Source: Zerene cesonia (Eukaryota > Arthropoda > Insecta > Lepidoptera > Pieridae). From it: 64,000 nucleotides of DNA. Every line of letters starts with the position of its first letter. Positions within the stretch are counted from its first letter, which is position 1. The position numbers and the translations under genes were made by a program. The stretch is taken from NCBI RefSeq assembly GCF_012273895.1, contig NC_052118.1:2790001-2854000 (forward strand), written 5' to 3'. Under the pieces are notes generated by a model. It saw only the letters and a program-made list of their open reading frames with translations, searched no databases and was not told the DNA's origin. Of this stretch, positions 53,214 through 64,000 are shown in pieces.

Positions 53214-56200
53214 TGGATAATAAGGTATAACGGATAATAGTGGATAATAAATAAGTGATCGTTATTTTTCACATAACGGTATAACTATGATTGTTGGTAT
53301 TTAATGAATGTGGATTTCTTTCTGCGAATATATATGATAAATGTAAATATTTAATGTGTTATAAAATCACGCTTAAATAACAACGGGCTAGAATAAAATT
53401 TGCAATACGTATGATTTATTACAATAACAAAAAAATATTCCGTTAAATGAGTCAGGCGATAATGTGTATTTTCCTATTATATCGAATAGCATCCTTATTC
53501 TGTGTTTACCTTTAAACACAAAAAAAAAATGCTAAAGCTTTCGTATCCGCTCCCCGTTCGTGAGCTTACAAATGGGTAGCAATTTGAGTACATTTGCACA
53601 GGGTTAATTGCTCCTCGGGATGTTTGCGAGAATCGATTGATTGGCCAATTATACGCCACTAATATCTTAGAGATCTTTAGCTCCAACTTTATTACGCCTT
53701 AGACGTTTCTAAGGATTCTGTCGTGAATAAATACATATAAATTTTCCATTGAAGATACACCGTTATGTGATTTGTATTCAAATGTGTTTGGCCATTTCAC
53801 TAAATTAAAATTGTCCAGATCATTCTAAATATTTTAGAATATTTTAGTGAAATGTTCCGATTTTCAATATATGACAATGTTAATGAAGACCTTTGTTTGA
53901 TCGGATACTTGTTAAAGTTTACTTGTATATTTAATTAAGATGTTTACAAAACTAATTTCTACAGTAATCAAGTGTTAGCTAAAGCAAACCATTTCAAATC
54001 TACATTCAAGTCGAACAATGTTTGCTGCAACATACGTATTTTACAAATGAACATTTCGAATAAACCTAATTAACGTTGATGAAAACTCGGAAAGTGCAAC
54101 AGATGCAATGAGCGCAACTCCAAGCTTCGACTTCGGACGCCTCTATCAAACCTGACGTGACATAATACCGCACGCCCCGCCCACTGCCTCTCGCTCTACC
54201 GCGTTAAGTGCAAGCGGGACAGCCTGATGCCCTCCGCCGAAGCCTCCACGCCGTACTGTTTCTAAGAAATGCCAACTGTTATTATCCGCCGTGGATTGTT
54301 CTCGACCTCTTGGCGTTTTGCGTCGCTCTCATGAATGAATCGCGGCGCCCGCAGGTGCGCACCCCCAAGCATTAAATTTCGACGGCAATTACCCACTTCT
54401 AAATTTAGGGCAATTTAAAGCACGCCACTTGATAATTTTCAGTGGCTGATGCTGCTAAATTCTTGCCAATTTGAATACCACGGGAAGTCGATCTTTAAAA
54501 ATTGCATTTTAAATTAATTTGCATATATTTGCTGTCTGATCGTTTATCCAGATGAGCGATCACACATCAATCACACTCCCGTTGGCACTAGTGCATGCGA
54601 TAATTTTGGCATGCATATAAAAAGACTCATTGCCCTGTGCCAATGATTGAATAATCAATTATATTTTATGTTCGATACATTTTGCGGATCACGTATCGAT
54701 TGCGTTAATTTGATAAGCAAATATGAATATATTTCATAGGTTTTACGCCGTGTAGTAACAGTCGCTCATGACGACTACATGAGCTATGTATAACATAAAT
54801 AGATAGAACTGTTATAAATCTATATAGTTTTTGAAAATGATATTTCTTAATTGAAAATCTCGTTAGTGAATGTACGATTAAAAAAGTTTTAAAAGAACAT
54901 CAATGACACATTTTAATGTCCCTCCATAAATTGTGACTGCAATTGCTTTTTGGATACGTGACAACAAATTCGTATTATTGTAAGGAAGCTAAATCTCTTG
55001 GCACGGGTCGCAGCACACCGTTGTTAATAAATTTTCTGCTTTAACATCAATTCAATATACTTCAGTGAATCATTAAGTGGGCTTACTCTTTTTTATGATG
55101 ACATTGTGATATAAAAATGACTTCATGCATTTATTTTTGCACTTTATTTGAAAAATAAGATCTTCCATATATTGTAAAACTGGTAACACCATCCTAAAAG
55201 TTGTCGTTGCACCAAGTAACAATTTTAGTTGTTTAAATTATTAAATTCAGGCAAGACTTCTTTCCACAAAACAAAACATTAATAAATGTTTTCTGATTAA
55301 ATAATTGATAAATCGTGGATCATTTTGAGCAATTATACAAATTGTAAAAACATCAATTTCAATAAATCCTGTAATTACAAATTAAAAGCTAACAACAACA
55401 ACTTCTTTAAAATTGAAACGAAGTAAAACAATCATCCAATCGTTACAATAATAAAAACGGAGAAAGTAATAGGATCATCGCGTTGTAAGATAAATAGACG
55501 GCAAAGTGTATCTTTAGTGTTAGAAGCGATGGCTATGATTGGCGCCGTTTCGGCAAAGTGGTCGAACCGGTTAGCCCGGCACCGACTGTTACAGTAGCCT
55601 TAACGATTGTTGGCCCACAATAAAATTATACCCTGCTTTGCCTTTATAACGTGTCTGCTTCACGTCTTCCACCTTTTACTCACTGTTCTACTTTATTACC
55701 TGATAATTTCGTATTGACATGTTCAGTTTATGAACACGCTTGCTAAATGTTTTGTGTTATTTGCTTTAAATTTTTCACGGCGTACGCTCTAGCACGCATG
55801 ACGAATAGATAACGTACATAATCAAATTTGTGTATTTTCCGATTGAATGAGTTTTAATCGAATAAACGCAAATTAAATTGATTTGAGTATTGTGAAATAC
55901 AAAATCATTTATAACCTCAGCATTTATCTCAAACTAATATGAAATGTCTGAAGCAGAAATAGAATTCGCTTTGTATCTTTCATTAGTTAGCATAAAAAGT
56001 GTCGGTCGCCGATGTGCACGAACGTGTGTTTAATAATTATTTACATTGCAAATATATACAACATCAACATTAAATTTTATATCAAGCTGACAAGATTTTC
56101 TCTGTTGGCAAACAGCAAAAAACATCTAATGATTCACTGTGAGGCGATCGTTTCCAGCCAATCGGAAAATTCCTGTAATCTAACAAGACTTTCTTCAGCG

Positions 56201-59200
56201 GTATACTTGGGTTGATATTCTTTACACGCAATTTATCTACGCGTATTTTAACCGAATGTTGCACAATAAATCGCCGATCATACGGGTTATAATTAACGTT
56301 TCGCATAATATACGTAATTTCGTAGGCAACTGACGCGTGCGATTCTCTAACAAAAATTACAGAACATTCTTAACTCGTGTTTTATCAACGACAAGATAAG
56401 AACTGAGTGGTAGATGATGTCATCGCTACACAGACCATGTCTCGATAAAGAAAGCGTTCAGTGGGTAACCTTTGTGAGATAAGATATTATTTAGCTAATT
56501 TTAAACAATACATATATTGTTACGTGTTTTCAATAGTATTAAAATGAAAAACTTTACAGGAAGCGTGGGAGATTTGATTTAATTGTTAAGTCAAGCGTAA
56601 TAATGTCTCTTTTTGGATAAAAGTTCAAAAAACTTGCAGAAAAAAGACGTATCCCGGGGTTTTATGAACGACAGGGCAAGAGGTCTACTCAAGCGAAGTT
56701 GACTTGGTGCAGACGGGAGCGTATCGGATTGAAACTCGAAATCTCGAACCGGTTTTCTTGGATCATGTATCCCTTTCTATCACAGGCTCTCGGGTATTTC
56801 ATCTCACTTTTTGTGAGTCACTGTTTTTACGTATCACGCCGCCGGCCGCTCTACACACTTCATGGTCACTCGTTCAACTCCGTCACGCTTTGACTTCAAT
56901 GACTCTACATTATGCGACAATACTAATGTTCAAATTAATAATTGATCTTAATTACAAAGTATAGTTTCACAACTGGTTTGTTAAGACTTCACGGTGTACG
57001 CGTTTTGGTGTTTGTGATCTTGCTGATGATTAAGGTATGAAACACGGTTACAATAGAATATAGTGATACATGATATGCTCTTTAATAATGTTTGTTAGTT
57101 ATATTTAGAAATAGGGCTAAATATAAGAGGAATACGGAATATCATATTTTATGTTTCTGATGAAGAACATAGCGATCGAGCGTCGGATTTAAGTAATTTT
57201 CCAAAAGCGGTATCAGGTGAAAGGACATTTATTTGTCATCGCCAATTTACTGCTCTTTAAACGTTTATGTGCCATTTGGCATGTTCGCGCATAAACAAAA
57301 ACATTTTCAGTTCTCCGTGACTTTATTTAAAGCATTTGCACCGTTTTGTGAATGTAATTCTGTTGTTTTTTTTTGTTTGTTCACTGCACATCGTTTTATA
57401 CTCGTTTAAGAGCCACTGAAGTACAAATGAGCAGAGATGGAACGCATTTGTTACTGTTTTATTGTTTCTGTCATCGAAAGTTACATTATCCTATTTGATT
57501 CGTGTTATTATTGACGTAATGAATGGCCCCGGCGTGAGTAGTTGGAGGTGTAGAAAGAGAAAGGGAACTTATTCAAAAGTAGGTAATGTTTTTGCTGTTC
57601 GTGTTGTGTTGCGGCAACGGCGCGGGCGCATGATTCATCGACGCGTGGGCTGAGCTTATTATGCTCGCTCTATCCACACTAACTTTTTCTTTTCTCTATA
57701 AATCAATCATTATTACATCAATTTTAATTATCGCTCGTTACGATCAATGTATACAATCAATTATTATTATACTGAAAAACATAAAGTGCCAATTTTATGA
57801 TAGTTTTCAAAACGGTCTTATCGCATTTTTCTCGGAATCAAGAAAGCTTTTTACTTTGCTCTTTCTCGATTAGTTCTATCACGAAGCGAAACAATTCTCA
57901 GGCCTTTTAAGTCAATAATCGGTAATCACTATTCCCTCATCATTAAGTTTCTTTTGTCCGACGTATCAACATTTGCTTTTTATCTACATCCAATGAAGGT
58001 GCCGCTTTTGAGTATCAAAACTGTATTTGCTGTACCTGTATTGTGTGCAGAGGTGCATTTTGAATGTTTATTCAAACCTTACCTTTGCCATCGTTTTGTA
58101 CTTTCTATTCATCTTTATCTGTCGCCAGTAATTTAACGGTTCATTTTTGTAAGTCCTCTATTCATTTAAAAGCATTCTGTCGTCCATGTCGCCACTTTTA
58201 TGACACGACAAAAGGTTGTAAAACATTTAGTTACTACCGCTTCAAAAGAATATTACTGTTATTGTTGTTTTGCTTTCATTATTTGTTACTTATAATAGAG
58301 CGGTTTTGTGTTCTAATCTAATTCGTATTGTTGGAGTGGAAATGTCAGGTTTAAGATAAGTGCGATAAGACTGGCGTTCGCATTGCATGCAGTAATGACG
58401 AATACCTTGTATACTTGAGTTTAGTTGCAGTTTGGCTGCTTAGACAATGTAAATTAACCCAAAAATATTACTTAATAAATTGACTGAAAATGGGCTGGTT
58501 GTAAAGTAGTTTTCCTGATGTAGGCAAAAAGTAAGTTCATTTAACCATTCTAAAACTATCTTCCCTCCCTAAACAATAGTTTAAAATGAACTTATGATAC
58601 CACTTTAAGACATTATCGTATTGAGTAAAAGATAATTACAGTTAATTTTAAACACATAAGCATTTTCCGTGAGTATCTATTAACTAAATAACAACTGCTA
58701 AAACGAAACATTTAACCAGAAACGAAGCTTTGGTAAAGCTGATATTTACTTGGCGACCTTTTAAGCGATATAGAGCTGACGCCTATCGATGTCGCAAACG
58801 TATTGTGCGCCGGCGCACACGACTGAGCTTTCTCAGTTTCTCACCGTGGCATTGTAATGATCCGTTCTCCTGACGAGACCTTTAAATGTTTATTTATATG
58901 CACCGTTGCCCTACATAATTTGCACGATTCGATGTTTATTTGTATTTTTTTAATGACATCATATGTGAAAGTTCTATAGCAAGCGCAAGCTTACAATTTA
59001 CAAATTATAATATGAGAACAAAAAACTCAACTTATTACTAACAGCATTAACAAAAACGCAGACTAAACGTTACAATAGAACATAATAAATAGCTGAGATA
59101 AAGACTAGTTCCTTAACCCCATCTCTGAGACAACGCACCGTAGGATAAAACGCTTAGGCCTATTCTCGTAATAAAATTATAATTTTTCATGTGTAACAAG

Positions 59201-62198
59201 AAATGTGAAACATTATGGTTAAAATTGTATCAAGAAAATTATAAAGACATATGCATAATTTATACGGATAAACAATTGATGCTTCTGTGATAATGATTAT
59301 TGTGTTATAATTATTATGTTTTATGATCTCTTGTTCATAATTCACATTATCATTTACTTTATAGACGGTTTGAGTTTTTGTTTATAAGAGCTTATTTTTA
59401 ATATTTTTATTAAAATATAAATTCCAAAGTAGTATTTAAACAGCGAAGTACCAAAGTGACTGAATTTACATAAATTATAAGCACATTTGCACATCTTAGC
59501 AAATCATATAAAAAATATATTAAAATGCGAGGTATGCTAAATATTCTGCAGAAACTGATTAAAATACATGTAAATCCTTAGTCTAACTAACGGATGTTAC
59601 GGTTTGATGTTTTTATGTTTGTATGATATGTGGAATCGTGACTGAAGCGCGAACTTTTAGGAAATTTTCTTAAAACACAGAATACATTAGTTGTGTACTA
59701 TTTTTAATAAAACTGTATTTCATTTTAATGTCTTTTTTATATTTTTAATAAAATTTAGTTTAAAAATCAGGGTGTGCAGAAAACTAAATGTTGGTGGTTT
59801 AACTTTTTGTTTATTGAACAACTAATATGTCATTTTTTAGTTATCCTTTACGCGAGTCAGGTCGCCTGGAAGATCACTAACAAACCTCAAATTAAATAAA
59901 TATGTATATGTAATATTTTCCATGCTCGACCTTATAAAACACTTCTTAATTTTTAGATAAAAATTATCCAAATGAAATATATGTAATGCTTACGACTATT
60001 TTTTTACAGGTGTTATAATTAAACAGTATTGGCATTGCTCTGTGTTTAACCTATGCTCCAACGAGAAATGTCTATTTATAATTCAGTGGGTCATAATAGA
60101 CAATTATCGCAATTCACATCTATTGTTACGTATATTCTAATGACCGCGTAAACGTGTAAAATGTAAACATGAGCTCTATGACACAAGTTCAAGTTCTTGA
60201 GTGTTTGTTTGGTTATGACTGTAAGGAAGTTTCTAGAATCGGAATCTTTGATCGTGAGAAACGAATCGACATGTAATGTATTAGAAATAAGAAAATTGGC
60301 CAAAATTTATTTTCAATTCTTCTTTATGTTATGTTTGATTAAATTTTCTTTGAACTTTGGTACATTCTCTCAATACTCATTTAATAAATTTAATCTTTAA
60401 ATAATTAATAGTAAATATTGACATGTAAATAAATATTTGATGGGGTTTGAATATAGCCATACCATAACTATTTTAAATTAATTTATTCGTACAATCACAT
60501 CAAACGATTAAAGCTTTACTGCTATTCCAAATTACAAACGTCATTTTATTCGTAATAGAGAGCTATATAACCCAAAGTTTCATTAAAGTGTAAAATGCAG
60601 TGGCCCGTATGAGGCATTACATCTTGTAGTTAGATGAAAATAGAGTGGAGCCGTAAATGGCGTACTTCATACACATTTTGATTGCAATCAGTTAATGTTC
60701 CGTTGCCGACGCCGACACGTGTTTTGTAACTATATTCGTCATTTGTATTTCGGTATCAAATGGTTATAAAGTTACCTCAGGATTTTATGAGCCTCCATTA
60801 AATGTTTAGTCGAAATTATGTGAAAATTCGATTCAAGTTAGCGGTTAATCATTTTGGAAACGTCTGTCTAATTAATACAAGGTCAAAACTCGAAGGATTA
60901 ATAATTATAGAATCCTCTTTAAACAGTAAAAATGAGTAGTTGAAATAACGCAAAATTATTGCACGTCTATTTATAAAAGGTCATGCTTCCTGTAGTCCCA
61001 ATAACATTATTTCACGGTTAATTAATTGAATAATGTATTGCGCGTTTTTGTTTAATCTTTATGTAATAAGCTTTGCGTACGGTATCGGTGACGCTCACGT
61101 ACAAATGTTTACAATTAGGTGCCAAACATACGATATTCATTACGAGCATCGTAAAGATAATTGCGATATTGTAAACGATTTAACTATGGAACATCGCTGA
61201 TCATTTATTAGAGTGCTTTATCATATAATAGTCGATAATTTGCATTGTAGTATTTCAAAGACATGCAAACCACATTCCTCCGTCTATAAATAAATAAAAA
61301 AATTGGTACAGAACAATTATGGTAATCGACAAATTAAACCTATCATCGATTTTCCATTACCTTCATTAGCAATTACAATTTAATCGATGCCAATAAAGTT
61401 TAAACAGAACTTTAAATCAATTGTGAAACGCGGAAAGCACAGATTAAAGAAAAGCTATTTGTTATTCTTAGCAATAAATACAGACTATAAATCTCTTAAT
61501 ATCTGTTTATTTACAACGGTATCGCAGGGAACCAGTTGTAGATCGTGTTGTGGCAACATCGCTCGCAGCAAATCAGTTTGGTGCGTGGGGAGAGAGGGGC
61601 GAGGGAGGCACACATGCATTATTCAAGGCTCATTTCTATTCAACGCCGACGACAAGCCGCCCGATAAAAACTTCTCGTTTGACAACTCGGACGCCTGCAC
61701 CCTTTGTACTAACGTCATGTTCCCCACGTTTAACACGATCGACTGTCCTAAGTGTATTTATTACTATAATTCTAAGCTGCAACGGAGATAGATCATCCTC
61801 TTGACCGGCCTCAATGAAAGTCTGTTACTCATTCACTTCGAGAAACTTGTTCCACAACTTCGCCTCCCTCATTTGAATTACAAAACGTATTTCATACAAA
61901 TCTTAACCTGGAAGTGAGGTCGAACCTGTTAGCGTCTCACTGTTAAGTCCCGAAACAACGCTCGTAACCGGCTGTATAATCGCGACAGGTATTATCACAT
62001 CATAAAATCGTAAATAAAGGCACGTGTATTCATTGCATTAATATGGAGTATACGGACTACCATTTTCTAATAAACCGAAGGTTAAAGATCAAATAAGTCC
62101 TATGGTAAAAAATTGAATCGATTCGTGATCGATTCGACCTACTTTCGATGAATTAAGCAATAATATATCAATTTGTCAGTGCTGCGACGAATCTATAA
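53214..62198. other. Probable intron, no exon recognised
   Basis: About 9 kb of AT-rich DNA. GC-richer islands lie at about 54.10-54.37 (with CCCCGCCCAC), 56.69-56.90, 57.53-57.66, 58.78-58.86 and 61.52-61.80 kb. The last contains the longest open frame in the window (61387-61791), Cys-rich but unlike any family I know. I could support no gene. Confidence 0.35.
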
Positions 62199-62199
62199 T

Positions 62200-62224
62200 T
62201 TCGTCTTTGTTTTAACAGGTAATG
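62200..62224 (+). promoter_or_regulatory. Second possible recursive splice site
   Basis: TTCGTCTTTGTTTTAACAG is followed directly by GTAATGG. A strong polypyrimidine-CAG acceptor abuts a GTAATG donor (a form used by TTC17 exon 8 in this window). It is 12 kb beyond the 50.2 kb site, a spacing usual for ratchet points. Weaker than the first because GTAATG is not the optimal donor. Confidence 0.3.
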
Positions 62225-63221
62225 GTACCGTGTTAATAAATAAAAACTAGCATCCCACGTCGCGGTCGTTCGAAATAAACCATTTTTAACGTTGCCGTCC
62301 ATAACACGGATATTCTTTATTGGAACACGCAAGTCGCAGTGCGAGTACTTCGAAGCACTGAACGAGTAATTGCATTAAATCTAATCAAGATTGAAACGAC
62401 TTGAACATGGTTGTAAATGGTTTGCAGTAACCAAGTAAAGTTTAGAGGTGATTATTTTTAGTTGGTATAACGAGTTGTCAGCGGTGGCGTGCGGTAGCGT
62501 CGCGGAAATCGCCGAGTGGCGTTGGCGTGGTGCCCATCACACGATACATTTTAGATGATTGACGCTTGTCAAGAGCAATGAAGTCATCTACTTTAAAAAA
62601 CAAACGCAGTATTTTTAATGACAACTGAGGTAACTCGGACAAATAGGATCAATGTTATAAAAACATGCTTCTGACTTCAGAGTTGATAATATTATCTCTC
62701 AACGCATCAAATATACATACGATGTGGACGTTTGTCTAACGTAGAAAATTCATTGTTGGAAAGTGTACAAGATCATTTTTCTGTTATGCTACGGAAGAAA
62801 AATAAGTTTCAATAAAATTAAGTTTCAATTTGTATTTCCAAATAACCCCATACGTCCTATTAGATAAACAATATTAGAAATATTAGCAGGAATGATGATG
62901 ATGATGGGTATAGACATTTTAATATTATATACCGGTGTTCACCAATATAAATAATAAATGTGTGTATTACAGCACGAGTAGATATATCAATCGAACGGAT
63001 TGAAAATGAATGCTTAATAGCAACATAATTTTTATAACTTCACGCATGGTAATAACAAAAGATTGAAATATGTACGTTTACGTCAGCCGACCACAGGCTG
63101 TGACGCCAAGTGCACGTGACCTGCACTATTATGTACATTTTGTGTTCAATAGAATTAAAAAACCTCCTTTCTGATCACCCACGCACACGTTGCTATGCAC
63201 AATTAGATTGTGACGTTTAGA

Positions 63222-63247
63222 ATGGCGCCAAAGTTGCGCGCCAAAAT
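63222..63247. promoter_or_regulatory. Paired E2F-like motifs
   Basis: TGGCGCCAAAG and GCGCGCCAAAAT lie 14 bases apart in the same orientation. Each is a good match to the E2F core (TTTSGCGC reversed). Motif only. Confidence 0.25.
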
Positions 63248-63868
63248 TAATGTGTCTAATGTCTTATGATTCTGTATGACATGTTAGTTGTGACCATTGC
63301 TACTCTATTAAACATGATTTTACATAACAATTCATTCATTAAGTAAACCAAAAATTTATGAGATCATGAGGAAAATGTTAATGGGGTAAACATTAAGTGA
63401 TGTATTATCAAGTTTAATACGCATTATTCACATCTTGTTTTAATATGACGTCTCGAAGAAAAGTTCATATCGTTGATAGTTCAGTTGATTGATTGATTAG
63501 TATTGGCTATGACGATCATTGCATTGCATTCTAGTTGTTTCATAAATCTTTGCTATTTTAAAATCCAATTGCCTAAATAATTTGCTTTTCGCTTTCGCGT
63601 GATGCTACTTTCGGTCATCTTATCACATTATGTACATAATATGCCTAATATTTACCTTAGACATGCTATACAATTTTCCTTATAATAATACATTAGTTTG
63701 AACAATTCATAAGTATATTGGCAATGAATATTTTGATACTTTTCAAGTATATCTAGTTACGTAACATGTCAACAATTATTATGAACCCGCATAGGTAGCT
63801 GTGATTGTGTGGTAACTGCATTCGCGCTGCAGCCGTTCATTTTCTAATTTAACCAATTGTATTTACAG

Positions 63869-63928
63869 GCTTCTTGCGTAAATTGCGGATTTATTTTCTG
63901 TTAATATTACCTTATCTTGTCCCTAACG
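63869..63928 (+). CDS. Candidate 60-base exon of the long plus-strand gene
   Basis: TTGTATTTACAG acceptor and AACG|GTAAGT donor bound 60 bases. Two of three frames have stops; the open one (two leading bases, 19 codons, one trailing base) is the phase that would join candidates (a)-(c). It would read FLRKLRIYFLLILPYLVPN, a hydrophobic stretch. The exon could equally be non-coding or a chance pair of splice sites. Confidence 0.3.
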
Positions 63929-64000
63929 GTAAGTAGTAATGATATTTCTAAACGTAGTAAATCATGGCTCACCTTGATTTTAATTCGCTGTTTATCCCCA

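Noticed and set aside
60000..60060. TTTTTTTACAG|GTGTTA as a third recursive splice site
   Set aside because: The acceptor half is good but GTGTTA is a poor donor, and no open exon follows.
1..64000. CRISPR arrays, prokaryotic operons, rRNA and viral genes
   Set aside because: None was seen. Regularly spaced repeats and long uninterrupted coding frames are absent.

Overview
This window looks like nuclear DNA from a moth or butterfly (Lepidoptera). It is AT-rich, has short exons in long introns, and carries six near-full-length copies of a ~200 bp Helitron of the LEP1 type (5'-TC...CTAG/CTAA-3', inserted between A and T), plus other lepidopteran Helitron-like, LINE and SINE fragments. No bacterial operon, CRISPR array, rRNA, convincing tRNA or viral gene was seen.

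Layout. (1) 1-18.3 kb has no gene I can support. It is repeat-sprinkled AT-rich DNA, but 5.8-13.0 kb holds ten exact copies of the palindromic cAMP-response element TGACGTCA, often in small GC-richer islands. (2) 18.3-19.8 kb (+): a probable small two-exon gene encoding a 57-residue protein, followed at 20.54-20.70 kb by a diverged tandem copy with a 4-base frame break. (3) 22.79-34.09 kb (-): a complete gene for tetratricopeptide repeat protein 17 (TTC17), reconstructed as 19 coding exons and about 1,150 residues. Exon 17 is extremely GC-rich and sits beside a LINE 3' end. One junction (exon 8/9) is out of phase by one base. (4) 34.92-37.98 kb (+): a complete six-exon PGAP2 gene (GPI-anchor lipid remodelling, 282 residues), head-to-head with TTC17 across ~830 bp. 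A Helitron copy ends 33 bases before its last exon. (5) 39.5-64 kb: a CpG-rich promoter-like zone at 39.5-40.5 kb, then >20 kb of non-coding DNA. Here I see three short ATG-bearing segments (39.617, 40.425 and 50.248 kb) that end at good plus-strand donors in the same phase, two zero-length-exon (recursive splice) signatures near 50.2 and 62.2 kb, and one possible in-phase exon at 63.87 kb. Together they suggest the 5' part of a long plus-strand gene with alternative first exons whose body lies beyond the window. I cannot name it.

TTC17 and PGAP2 are housekeeping-type genes in a divergent pair; nothing in the sequence links their biochemistry. The most unusual parts are the CRE cluster, the CTCF-like motif pairs bracketing it, the recursive-splice signatures, the GC-rich TTC17 exon and the small duplicated gene. 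All intron/exon coordinates were read by eye from splice consensus, phase and family similarity, without transcript data.
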